A stretch of DNA of 64,000 nucleotides from Pseudomonas sp. MWU15-20650 (lineage in GTDB: Bacteria > Pseudomonadota > Gammaproteobacteria > Pseudomonadales > Pseudomonadaceae). Under the pieces are notes generated by a model that was not told the origin of the DNA, did not search any database, and saw nothing but the letters and a program-made list of their open reading frames with translations. Below are positions 16,535 to 23,958 of the stretch, piece by piece (within the stretch, counting starts at the first letter, position 1; each line of letters opens with the position of its first letter). The translations under genes were made by a program, and so were the position numbers. The stretch is taken from contig NZ_JALJFG010000002.1 in the NCBI RefSeq assembly GCF_023242475.1, positions 293,474-357,473 of the forward strand, written 5' to 3'.

Positions 16535-18469
16535 GACGAGAGCCACACCAAGAGCAAGAGTGACATGGTGTGGACGAGCTCTAAAGGCAAAGGCAACACC
16601 GACGAGACGTTGCGCCAAACGCAGATGATTGCGCAAGGTAGCGTCGTGATCAAAGCGGTCGATGGTTTGAAGATTGATGTCAAGCAGATCGACCAGCACA
16701 CCGTAAGCCAGACCATTGACGTGATGGTAAAAGCTGACCCGCAACTGGCTTGGCTGAAAGAAGCCGAGCAGCGCGGAGATGTGGATTGGCGCAAGGTCCA
16801 AGAGGTTCACGATAGTTTCAAGTACAACAACTCAAGCCTGGGTGGTGGCGCGGCGTTGGTCATCGCCATCATTGTCACTTACTTCACCTGGGGCGCTGGA
16901 GCGGGTCTTGTGGGAGCGGCGTCTACTACAACAACCGGTCTCGTTGCGAACTCGGTGGTTACTGCGGTCGCAGTCAAAGGCGCGACAAGTACCATCAACA
17001 ACAAAGGGAACTTGGGCGATATTGCCAAGGATGTGACGTCGGGCGATAGCCTGAAAGGCTATGCAATCGCAGGGCTCAGTGGGGCTATAGCTAAGTTTGC
17101 CGGCGTCACCGGTGAATTCACTGCCGCAGACCTTGGGAGGCAATTGGCGGTCAACTCGGCGCTGAGAACTGTTACCAATGGCGGCAGTTTTACTAAAAAT
17201 ATCGGTCAAGCAGCTATTGATCTGACTGCCAGCGTCCTGTCTGGAATGATTTACGAGCGTGTGGGAACCGAACTCGTTGGTTCCAACCTTTCCACTAAGG
17301 TGGCAGTGCATGCGATTGTCGGAGGATTAATCGCCGAAGCGGCAGGAGGGGATTTCGCCTCGGGAGCTATTGCTGCTGGCGCGAATAAGGCCCTGATACA
17401 AACGTTTGGTGAAAAATTATTCCCTGGCGAGGCCCATGATCGTGTGTTGGCCATGACCTCTCAGTTAATCGGAATGACGGTCGCAGCAGGTGTGGGGGGG
17501 AGCGCAAAAGATCAGGAAGTGGCGGGGTGGGTGGCTCAGCAGGGAACAATTTACAACGAGCTGCAGCACAAGGAGGTTGAAGCGCTCATTGGTGAGGCCA
17601 AAACCTGTACCGCCACAGAAAGCTGCAGGGACGTCATCAATAAATATGCTGATTTGAATGAGGCTAACGAAAAACGCCTGAATACTCTCTGTGAAAGCGA
17701 TCCTGCAAAGTGCAAGGAAGCTTATGGCGACTGGGTGGCGAGCTATGACGCAATCCATGAGATGATTTCTCAAGTACGAGCCCACGGTGACCTACCTGAT
17801 GAGGTGGATCGCATGCTAGGGGCGGTGGATTTGATGAACGTTAACTCTCGCTTGAGGGTGGCCGGGGTAGGTATTGTCGATGGTGCTTTGCAGGCAGCGA
17901 GTAACGCGGCAGGAGAGGTAGGCGTTGACATAGCCCCCGAGACGGTGGGTATGCTTTCCAAGTGGACAGCTATGCTGTTTGGGGTTAAAAAGGCGGGAGG
18001 TGCAAAAGCGACTGCGACCGTGATTGACACTGCTCCGATGGCCCAACGGGTCATGGACGTTCGAGCTGGGTTGCCGTCTGGCTTACGGCGAAGTGGTAAC
18101 GTAGCTGTCGCGGAAATAGATATTCCCGGAATACCTAAGCAGATGGCCGCACACAGCCAAGTCTCTGATGCTGGTAAGGGGCTTATCGGCTCCGGAAATG
18201 GGAATTTTGTCGCTCAATCTGTACCCAATAAGGCTGGAGACTTGGTTTATCGGGGAATAGATACGGAATACAAAATTCTAGATAATATCGCTGACCAGTT
18301 GGGGAGAAATACCTCCGCAAGAGGAACAGTAAATATCCTTACGGAGAAAGCGGCTTGTGCCAGCTGTCTGAATGTGGCTGAGCAGTTCAAGGCGAAGTAC
18401 CCCAATATTACCGTTAATATTCTTGATAATCAGGGTGTTATGCTGCGCCCTCCGAGGAAGACGCCGTAA
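14894..18469 (+). CDS. Second, N-terminally truncated CdiA fragment with a BURPS668_1122-type deaminase tip
   Basis: A 1191-residue frame from an internal GTG. No ribosome site or signal peptide is present, so it is unlikely to be exported by itself and is best read as a recombination donor. Residues 1-550 duplicate the main CdiA shaft; a divergent pretoxin follows with W-V-A-x4-I-Y-N (about 885), then a Cys-containing entry region. The seam G-G-A-K-A-T lies at 1036. The tip has D-T-E-Y-K-I-L (1123-1129) and T-E-K-A-A-C-A-S-C (Cys 1155 and 1158) followed by E-Q-F-K and Y-P-N-I. This is the pattern of the BURPS668_1122-like toxin deaminases, with Asp in place of the usual His/Cys of H-x-E. The immunity gene overlaps as TAATG. 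Confidence 0.85.
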   Translation: MQERGFSLDGQPVSGAVNGQGPLALDNRSPSITRVQGLPEIAPVDNSHKYLIETNPALTDLKQFMSSDYLLGKLGYNPDASWKRLGDGLYEQRLIREAVVARTGQRYINGIASDDKLFRYLMDNAISYKDSLNLQLGVSLSAAQVAALTHDIVWMEEAEVNGQKVLTPVLYLAQANNRLAPNGALIQGQDVSLITGGDLHNSGTLRATNNLSMVAGNIDNSGLMQAGNRLEMLATDSIRNSRGGIINGRDISATAVTGDIINERTVTTFKQEGEGYQLRNDVVSEASRFEAIDTLKLNAGRDVLNLGSHLKAGGNASVSAGRDVVIASQTEQDDYAYQRRRVKGTEQTTLQHASGVDVGGNLAIDARRDIAVVASTVSAAKDLSVKAGNNLTLAAAANEEHEYSKGKKGDTKTTTQLDNVTQQSAELKAGGDLVAIAGTDLTLVASKISAGNEAYVHADNELQLLAAQDSHYSLYDMSKKGGWGSKKTQRDEVTDVKNVGSEIKTGGDLTLESGGDQKYQAAKLDSGGDIAIVSGGAVTFEAVKDLHDESHTKSKSDMVWTSSKGKGNTDETLRQTQMIAQGSVVIKAVDGLKIDVKQIDQHTVSQTIDVMVKADPQLAWLKEAEQRGDVDWRKVQEVHDSFKYNNSSLGGGAALVIAIIVTYFTWGAGAGLVGAASTTTTGLVANSVVTAVAVKGATSTINNKGNLGDIAKDVTSGDSLKGYAIAGLSGAIAKFAGVTGEFTAADLGRQLAVNSALRTVTNGGSFTKNIGQAAIDLTASVLSGMIYERVGTELVGSNLSTKVAVHAIVGGLIAEAAGGDFASGAIAAGANKALIQTFGEKLFPGEAHDRVLAMTSQLIGMTVAAGVGGSAKDQEVAGWVAQQGTIYNELQHKEVEALIGEAKTCTATESCRDVINKYADLNEANEKRLNTLCESDPAKCKEAYGDWVASYDAIHEMISQVRAHGDLPDEVDRMLGAVDLMNVNSRLRVAGVGIVDGALQAASNAAGEVGVDIAPETVGMLSKWTAMLFGVKKAGGAKATATVIDTAPMAQRVMDVRAGLPSGLRRSGNVAVAEIDIPGIPKQMAAHSQVSDAGKGLIGSGNGNFVAQSVPNKAGDLVYRGIDTEYKILDNIADQLGRNTSARGTVNILTEKAACASCLNVAEQFKAKYPNITVNILDNQGVMLRPPRKTP

Positions 18470-18822
18470 TGGAAGACAGAGTGACTTATGGTGAAATCCG
18501 GGCTTGGTTTCTGGGTAGCTATTATAGCTATTGCAAGGTCAAGCTCAGCCACCAAAGCTCATGGGCTGAAGGTGAAAGTGAAGTGGGTTATGCCTATGGC
18601 GAGCTTGAAAACTCATTTGAATTGCCTGTTGAAAAGTTAATGCTCGAAGTTATAGCACTTATTCTTTCAGCAGGGCGATCTCCGGAAAAGGTCCAGAGGT
18701 ATCATCTGGATACCATCTCTAAATTGTTAGATGAGTTTGAACTCTCCTCTATGTTGGAAGATCTGCCTTCTGATGAAGTCGTGGAGCTTAAAGATGACCT
18801 TGGATTATTAGGTATATGTTAA
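18469..18822 (+). CDS. Immunity protein for the second CdiA deaminase tip
   Basis: A 117-residue acidic, mostly helical protein. ATG overlaps the toxin stop (TAATG), so translation is coupled. A central L-E-N-S-F-E-L-P segment followed by long helices is visible, but I cannot name the family with confidence. Its position directly behind a deaminase tip makes an immunity role very likely. Confidence 0.75.
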   Translation: MEDRVTYGEIRAWFLGSYYSYCKVKLSHQSSWAEGESEVGYAYGELENSFELPVEKLMLEVIALILSAGRSPEKVQRYHLDTISKLLDEFELSSMLEDLPSDEVVELKDDLGLLGIC

Positions 18823-18856
18823 TAGGGTAAAGCAGATATAGTCCGAAATATTTGTT

Positions 18857-19225
18857 GGTGCAAAAGCAACTACTAACGCTCCAAATACACCCAGGTTCAT
18901 TACGGACTCTGCCGGTAGTACTATTGATTTAGATTATACCAAGGGACTCAGGGAAACGAATGTGACGGTCACGGGAACGCGTGGTGGTGTTCAGTATCCG
19001 TTGCAAGGGCAAACTCCCGATTCTTATGCAAATCTTGGAAATGGGCATGTTGTTGTCTACTGTCCTGAGGGGCGTGCACTATATGATGTGTCTAGCTCTC
19101 GGATTAAGGTGGTCGAATGGAACCAAGCTCCGAATGGAACATATTTCCCCAAGAAGGGAAGTGATGCAAAAGTTTTTGAGGGGAATGTTCCTCAGTCGGT
19201 TCTTGATAGCTTGGGGTTGAAATGA
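18857..19225 (+). CDS. Orphan CdiA-CT module H, unidentified toxin
   Basis: Open from the seam GGTGCAAAAGCAACT (G-A-K-A-T) for 122 codons; GTG at 18962 is internal. The C-terminal half is beta-rich with G-H-V-V-V-Y and V-V-E-W-N segments and ends L-D-S-L-G-L-K. No known toxin motif could be assigned. The next gene begins inside the stop codon (ATGA), the usual overlap for toxin/immunity pairs in this array. Confidence 0.55.
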   Translation, partial: GAKATTNAPNTPRFITDSAGSTIDLDYTKGLRETNVTVTGTRGGVQYPLQGQTPDSYANLGNGHVVVYCPEGRALYDVSSSRIKVVEWNQAPNGTYFPKKGSDAKVFEGNVPQSVLDSLGLK

Positions 19226-19749
19226 TGAAAGTTTATCAGGGTAATATTTCTAAAGAGTCGTTGAGTCTGTTTGTTTCAGATATTGGCTCCGGGGAGTTTT
19301 TTTCATATGTAGGGAACTTGGTTTCATTAGAACAGGCAATTTCTGTTCTGGGTTTGCTCTCTCCTGATTTTATTGAGGTCAATGGTCACATTTTCTGGCT
19401 GCCTAACGCTCAGCAATACGATCCGCAAAAATTTCATTTGAACGGGCTGGTTGAGACCGAATCTAGTGTGTTGGAACAAAGTACATCGCGTAGAGACGTT
19501 GAACGATACAGAAATATTTTTTCAATAAATCAGTTCTTTTCAAAGTGGGAGGATGCACCGGGTCGACCCGTATTTAAAGTGGGCCTGTCGGAAGAAGATT
19601 ATCGTCTTTGTCATTTATTTGCTGAACAGATCACTAGATATTGGAGGCGCGCGTTATCCGATGCCTTTCCAGAGAAGGTATTTCAGTTTGAAATTGCTGA
19701 CGATCTTCTCGATGAATATGGTGTCTGTCTGACATTCTGGCAGTCGTAG
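19222..19749 (+). CDS. Putative immunity protein for module H
   Basis: A 175-residue soluble acidic protein, with tandem Met codons at 19222 and 19225, overlapping the module H stop. It contains many aromatic residues and low-GC codons. Family not recognised; the role is inferred from position and coupling. Confidence 0.6.
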   Translation: MMKVYQGNISKESLSLFVSDIGSGEFFSYVGNLVSLEQAISVLGLLSPDFIEVNGHIFWLPNAQQYDPQKFHLNGLVETESSVLEQSTSRRDVERYRNIFSINQFFSKWEDAPGRPVFKVGLSEEDYRLCHLFAEQITRYWRRALSDAFPEKVFQFEIADDLLDEYGVCLTFWQS

Positions 19750-19826
19750 TTTAAAGAGCGCACAGGATGTGTCCGCGCCATTAAAACCACTGCCAGAGGC
19801 TAAATAATAATTATGCGTTTAGAAAT

Positions 19827-20246
19827 GGTGCAAAAGGAATAGGTAACGCTACAGAAGCGGGCTCCGTTTTTACTCAATAACGTAACTTTTGGTCAAAAGA
19901 CCCTATTCAGTTTAGTTGGGATAAGGTATATCAACGGAATGATTTATTTGATCCTAATTTGCAAACTAGTTGGCGTGAAGGTGGCAAGGTCATAACAGGT
20001 AGTAATGCTGAGCGTATGGCCTCTGGTCGCGCGCCCATCGGTGTAGATGGCAAGTCGGTGAACCTGCACCATATGACGCAAACACAGTCAGGGCCTATTG
20101 CAGAAATGACGCAAAGTTTTCACCAAACAAATAGCGCAACTATTCACATTAACCCTAATACAATTCCTTCAGGTATTGATAGGGCAGCTTTTGATAAGTG
20201 GAAGGCGCAGTATTGGCAGCAACGATCTGCAGATTTTAGGAATTGA
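19827..20246 (+). pseudogene. Orphan CdiA-CT module I: LHH-family HNH/endonuclease VII toxin with an internal stop
   Basis: The frame starts at the seam GGTGCAAAAGGA but meets TAA at 19878-19880 after 17 codons; it is open again to 20246 (TTG at 19959 begins the long part). The rest contains G-K-S-V-N-L-H-H-M-T-Q, G-P-I-A-E-M and a later S-F-H-Q and H-I-N-P. This is the conserved L-H-H and downstream His pattern of the LHH nucleases of the HNH/ENDO VII superfamily. It would cleave DNA if fused to a shaft, but the TAA would block such a fusion. The following SUKH gene is a typical LHH partner. Confidence 0.75.
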
Positions 20247-20248
20247 GA

Positions 20249-20710
20249 ATGAGCCAAGTTACGACGCACCAAATTGAGGATTTAGTATCACTGCATCCTG
20301 ATATCGTGTGCTTTGGCAGTCAGGCCGACTGCGTGGGTGATGACTGGATTGAGAAGGCTGAGCAGCGGCTAGGGCTTGAACTACCAGAGTCATACAAGTG
20401 GTTTTTAAAGACGTATGCGGGGGGCGAGATTGGTACTGAAGAAATTTATAGTATCTATGGCGTGGACTTTGAGGATGTCAATGGGGGGGATATTGTCTAT
20501 CAGCACATTGTGGGCATAAAAAATAATCTGGTAGATGGCAAAAAACTTGTGATTAGCGAAACTGATATGGGGGAGGTCTTTTTCTTTGACTATTCGAAGT
20601 TTAAAGATGGTGAGTGCCCTGTGAGTCTTCGGCTTCCGTCTGGCGATAATGTTAATTATGCTTCAGATTTTTATGAGTTTTTGTATAAAAGAATTTCTGC
20701 TCATATTTGA
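20249..20710 (+). CDS. SUKH (SMI1/KNR4) family immunity protein
   Basis: A 153-residue protein with the SMI1/KNR4 core: E-x-R-L-G-L-x-L-P-x-S-Y-K-W-F-L near residues 29-46, then a G-G-E-I-G-T segment and a beta-rich C-terminal part. SUKH proteins are general immunity proteins that bind nuclease toxins, including LHH and HNH types. The ATG at 20249 is preferred over TTG at 20243. It lies 2 bp past the stop of the LHH module and is followed by a terminator. It may remain protective although its toxin is broken. Confidence 0.85.
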   Translation: MSQVTTHQIEDLVSLHPDIVCFGSQADCVGDDWIEKAEQRLGLELPESYKWFLKTYAGGEIGTEEIYSIYGVDFEDVNGGDIVYQHIVGIKNNLVDGKKLVISETDMGEVFFFDYSKFKDGECPVSLRLPSGDNVNYASDFYEFLYKRISAHI

Positions 20711-20726
20711 TAGATATCCTCATCCT

Positions 20727-20753
20727 ACACCGGCCATGCGCCGGTGTTGTTTT
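20727..20753 (+). terminator. Intrinsic terminator after the SUKH gene
   Basis: Stem ACACCGGC/GCCGGTGT around a short loop, followed by TGTTTT on the plus strand. Confidence 0.65.
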
Positions 20754-20759
20754 ATCTGC

Positions 20760-21000
20760 TTACTGCAAAACCTCCCGTCCTTCGCTGCTCGCTTTGGTCG
20801 TGGCCTGAGCGATCAAGGCATCCAACATCTGCGCCACAAATTTCTGTTGGCTCTTGGGTCGTCCAGGGTGTTCTGTGGTGGGCTCAATACCCATATCGGG
20901 GTGGTTTTGTTCGATGAGCGCGCATCGGCTGGGCCGACCGGCGCGCAGGCCGCGCCACGTCTGGCGTTGCGCGCCTAGACAACGAAATTCGCGTCGGGTG
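20760..21000. other. GC-rich insert of unknown origin between array modules
   Basis: About 230 bp of higher-GC sequence between the SUKH terminator and the last seam. Both strands read open for a while. The minus strand from about 21074 to 20760 ends in a Lys/Gln-rich helical tail and could be the C-terminus of a lost gene, but I do not recognise it. Possibly a remnant of a mobile element or an older cassette. Confidence 0.35.
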
Positions 21001-21008
21001 ATACTGTT

Positions 21009-21206
21009 GGTGCAAAAGCTACTGCTACAACGGGAGAGGTTGTAGCTACTGAAGCCACAAGTGCGAATGCCCAAGCTGCATTGAGAGCGAAACTATCAGG
21101 ACTACAAAAAGCTCAAGAGACAGCAGCGGTCACTAGAACACTGCCTGATGGCCGTATTCGTTACTACACACAAGAGGTTCCTGCAAGGACAGATAATTAT
21201 CCCTAA
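21009..21206 (+). pseudogene. Last orphan CdiA-CT fragment (module J), truncated
   Basis: Starts at the seam GGTGCAAAAGCTACT (G-A-K-A-T) and stops after 65 codons. The ending P-D-G-R-I-R-Y-Y-x-x-E-x-P-A-R-T matches, from memory, the beginning of a longer toxin tip found on many filamentous haemagglutinins, where the domain normally continues for several dozen residues. There is no immunity gene behind it. This is the right end of the array. Confidence 0.5.
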
Positions 21207-21571
21207 AAAACTACTTTCCCGGCTGTTGATTCCCTTGTCTGATGGTGAAGAGCAATAGCGCTGTCTGGTCGTTTTACGCCGCCACGAGCGACTGCTTTTA
21301 GCAAAAAAGGGGATTTATTTTCTCAGAATAAATAAATCCTTTTCATTGTATGTCCCCTTCCATTCTTCCATTGAACCGCTGAAATCTTCCATCAGCAATT
21401 ATGCATCCATGCATCCATTTATTCGCGCTAATGCATATCCACGTCTAGGGTTACCTCGAGCCAGATCGAAACGCCCCATCCAATATGGGCAACCTTGAAC
21501 GTCGATAGCTCAGCAACACCGCCACACGGTTACAAGCAGGACGCTTGTTTTCACTCATGGAGGATTGAAAC
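21207..21571. other. Intergenic region at the right edge of the CDI array
   Basis: No coding region supported. It holds an AT-rich inverted repeat (GGATTTATT ... AATAAATCC, 21304-21343) that could be a terminator on either strand. Repeated GCATCCAT words occur near 21400. The region ends with a good ribosome site (TGGAGGATTGAAAC) for the peptidase gene. Confidence 0.5.
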
Positions 21572-22156
21572 ATGTTAACCACTGAAACAACCCCATCCAC
21601 CGGCAACACACTGCCCAACTGCCTGATTGGCCATCTGCTCGATCCGCAGTTGGTCGAAGTCGAAGCGGCTGCTCAGCCACAGGCAATGGCTGCCGCCAGT
21701 CTCAATTTCAGCATGCAGCGACAAACCCAGACTAACTGGTGCTGGGCGGCTGTTTCCGCCTCGGTCGGCAACTACTACGGCACCGGGTCCTGGACCCAGT
21801 GCGGTGTCGCCAGCAGCGAGCTGGACCGTAACTGCTGCAATCAACCCGGACCGTGCAACGTCTACGGCTATCTGGATTCCGCTTTACGAACCACGCGCAG
21901 CTACAACGGCATGAGCCAAGGTTCGTTGCAGATGGCGGCCATCCAGGACCAGATCAACAGGGGCCGACCCATCGGCTTGCGTTGCGCCTGGTACGGAGGC
22001 GGTGCGCACTTTTTGGTGATCTATGGAACCAACGGCAATTACCTGTTGATCGCAGATTCGATCTACGGCTATTCGACCCGCGCGTTGAACGCGTTTCCCG
22101 GTTCGTACAACGGCGGCGGCAATTGGACTAACACTTACTTCACCGTAAAAAACTGA
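21572..22156 (+). CDS. AvrRpt2-like papain-fold cysteine peptidase (family C70)
   Basis: A 194-residue protein. The region around residue 55 reads Q-T-N-W-C-W-A-A, the catalytic Cys motif of the AvrRpt2/C70 papain-like peptidases. The His is in G-G-A-H-F-L-V-I-Y-G (about residue 147) and the third residue probably in I-A-D-S (about 162). There is no classical signal peptide; the first 45 residues are a poorly conserved leader that may be removed or used for export. ATG follows GGAGGA at ideal spacing. A partner gene starts 13 bp downstream. Whether it is a secreted effector, a toxin or a housekeeping protease cannot be told from sequence. Confidence 0.78.
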   Translation: MLTTETTPSTGNTLPNCLIGHLLDPQLVEVEAAAQPQAMAAASLNFSMQRQTQTNWCWAAVSASVGNYYGTGSWTQCGVASSELDRNCCNQPGPCNVYGYLDSALRTTRSYNGMSQGSLQMAAIQDQINRGRPIGLRCAWYGGGAHFLVIYGTNGNYLLIADSIYGYSTRALNAFPGSYNGGGNWTNTYFTVKN

Positions 22157-22169
22157 GGAGGGCGAGATC

Positions 22170-22769
22170 ATGCAACTGACTTATCCAAAGGCGCCCTCCA
22201 ACGGCGTACAGACACTGCGTCCTGCGTTGCAAGCCGCGCTGCAAACCCAGGGTGCGGGGGCCCATCACTCACTCGCGGCCGCTGCGCCGGGCAAAATCAG
22301 GCTGAGCGAGGCCTATCGTGGCTACTCGCTCAGCCTCGAGGATTTGACGCACGGTAAAAGCCTGAAAGACGCGAAGGTCGGCGATTGGCACTACTTGGTG
22401 TTTGCCGATGGCGTGACGATTGCGGACGCGCAACTGGCCGACGTCCAGGGGCAGGTCGAGTTCGCCTCGCTCAACCACGGGCCGTTGGCAGCGGCGACGG
22501 TGGATGCGTTGAAACTGGCGGAGCAGTCGGCGCAATTGAAAGGTAAAACCGTTGAGCTGCGAGTCCTGTTCATCTCGGCACTGCACGTTGTGGCGATCTG
22601 GCTGCACGCGGACAGCGAAGAGGTGCTGATCCCGATTGAGCCGACCCCCAAGGAACTGGCAGTCACTCAGTTGTACAGCGAGGCGGCGCTGCTCAAGCTG
22701 CTCAAACCGGCGGCTGAGGAGGCCCGCAAGCGCTTCGACGCGGACACCCGTGGGCAGTTGGGCAGTTGA
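22170..22769 (+). CDS. Hypothetical partner of the C70 peptidase
   Basis: A 199-residue soluble alpha/beta protein with GAGGAGGGCGAGATC ahead of the ATG. No signal peptide, no membrane segment, no recognised family. It is cotranscribed with the cysteine peptidase by all appearances (13-bp gap, strong ribosome site). It could be a substrate, inhibitor, chaperone or immunity partner; the sequence does not decide. Confidence 0.6.
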   Translation: MQLTYPKAPSNGVQTLRPALQAALQTQGAGAHHSLAAAAPGKIRLSEAYRGYSLSLEDLTHGKSLKDAKVGDWHYLVFADGVTIADAQLADVQGQVEFASLNHGPLAAATVDALKLAEQSAQLKGKTVELRVLFISALHVVAIWLHADSEEVLIPIEPTPKELAVTQLYSEAALLKLLKPAAEEARKRFDADTRGQLGS

Positions 22770-22814
22770 TTAAAAATTAGCGTTGTAAAAAAAGCCGCCG
22801 CCTGTAACTAGGCG

Positions 22815-23159
22815 GTGCACTTTTGTGCCTCGCATTTGAAAAGCGCCATGTCCGTGATCACGACCGTCGACACTCGACCCCGCACCAGGGCGATACGCAT
22901 GACTGAGGCCGTTGAAAAGACGGTTTCTTTTCGCGCATGGGTTGCGGTGATCGGGGGCTTGTTCGGTTGTTTCATGGCCGGCATGAACGTCCACGTGGCC
23001 CGCGTAGCGATGTTCATGTCTGGCGGGGCCACCTTCGGCCTGGTGCAACGGGGGCTGGCGCCGTTCAGGCCGCGCCGGATGAAGTGGTTCAACCCGAAAC
23101 TCATGGTCGCCAGTGGCTTTTTCATCATGGCCCTGGCCTTGCGACAATCAAAAAACTGA
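22815..23159 (+). pseudogene. Remnant of a DHA2-type MFS drug transporter
   Basis: The frame contains R-A-W-V-A-V-I-G-G-L-F-G-C-F-M-A-G-M-N-V-H-V, which looks like the first transmembrane helix of EmrB/QacA-type exporters. It is followed by a short segment resembling a late helix (N-P-K-L-M-V-A-S-G-F-F-I-M-A-L). The 100-residue length against about 500 for the family suggests a large internal deletion. The start is uncertain (ATG at 22848 or 22899 are alternatives). It could instead be a small two-helix membrane protein. Confidence 0.4.
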
Positions 23160-23427
23160 ATACATCAGGGTTCGCAGGCTAGGCCCTCTCCCAATGAGTC
23201 GGGGGAGAGGTCAACTTTTATCGCCTGGGAAATATTGCGTTCAACACGCGTAGCGGGGTGTGCCAGCCACATCAGAACCGTCTGATGTTGATGCTCAATG
23301 CGTCGTTGCACCTTAAGGAGGTGCCTGAATGGGCACTCCACTTCGATCTGATGCCGGTGGATTTCCTTGCACGCTTATTACCTCAAGCCAGTCGACTTTA
23401 TCTGGCCCAACAAAAAGGAGCTTTCCC

Positions 23428-23895
23428 ATGCAGCATTTTGAACCCGACACTCTGGTCCGCAATCCGGTCGGTAACCCGGTCGTTGCTCGCGTCGTCGTCG
23501 ATGGCGATGCCCGTAGCGTATGGAACGTCGTCGGTGATTTCGCCGGGTTTAACAAGTTTATTCCGGCGCTGTCCCATATCGACATGACCGGCACCGGCGT
23601 GCGTTCGGTGCGCAAGAAGCTGTTCAAGGACGGTAACGTGGTCATTGAGCAACTCAACTCCCACGACAATGAGCGCATGACCATGACCTGGTCGCTCATC
23701 TACACCTCCCTGAATATCGGCAACCTGTGGGCGCTGATGGAGGTCGTTCCGCACGGTGCGAATCAGAGCGTGGCGACCTGGACCATCATGGGGCAGCCTT
23801 ACACCGGCGGCCAGGAAGATGTGCCGGCGTTCGAGGCATTCCTGCAGGGGTTTGCCGATGATGCAATGTCCAATGTACAGGCGCTGTTCGCCTGA
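23428..23895 (+). CDS. SRPBCC/polyketide cyclase-like protein
   Basis: A 155-residue START/SRPBCC helix-grip fold protein. N-terminal V-V-V-D-G-D-A-R-S-V-W-N-V-V-G-D-F, then alternating strands, and a long C-terminal helix (F-L-Q-G-F-A-D-D-A-M) are characteristic. The ATG at 23428 is chosen because AAAAAGGAG lies just upstream; an in-frame codon at 23329 has none. Ligand unknown. It converges on pstB. Confidence 0.75.
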   Translation: MQHFEPDTLVRNPVGNPVVARVVVDGDARSVWNVVGDFAGFNKFIPALSHIDMTGTGVRSVRKKLFKDGNVVIEQLNSHDNERMTMTWSLIYTSLNIGNLWALMEVVPHGANQSVATWTIMGQPYTGGQEDVPAFEAFLQGFADDAMSNVQALFA

Positions 23896-23910
23896 CAGCG
23901 ACGGTTGCAT

Positions 23911-23950
23911 GGCCCTGCAAGTGCGCGTTGGCGCAGGCGTCTTGCAGGGC
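23911..23950. terminator. Hairpin between convergent SRPBCC gene and pstB
   Basis: Perfect 10-bp stem CCCTGCAAG ... CTTGCAGGG with a GC-rich loop, located exactly in the 60-bp gap of two convergent genes. No T-run, so termination is inferred from position. Confidence 0.4.
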
Positions 23951-23958
23951 TGGTCGCG

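Noticed and set aside
18827..18856. Promoter for the displaced toxin modules
   Set aside because: No -35/-10 pair could be supported ahead of any seam; the tips appear to lack their own promoters.
22790..22826. GC hairpin after the peptidase partner gene as a terminator
   Set aside because: CCGCCT/AGGCGG can pair, but there is no T-run after it on the plus strand; kept out of the feature list.
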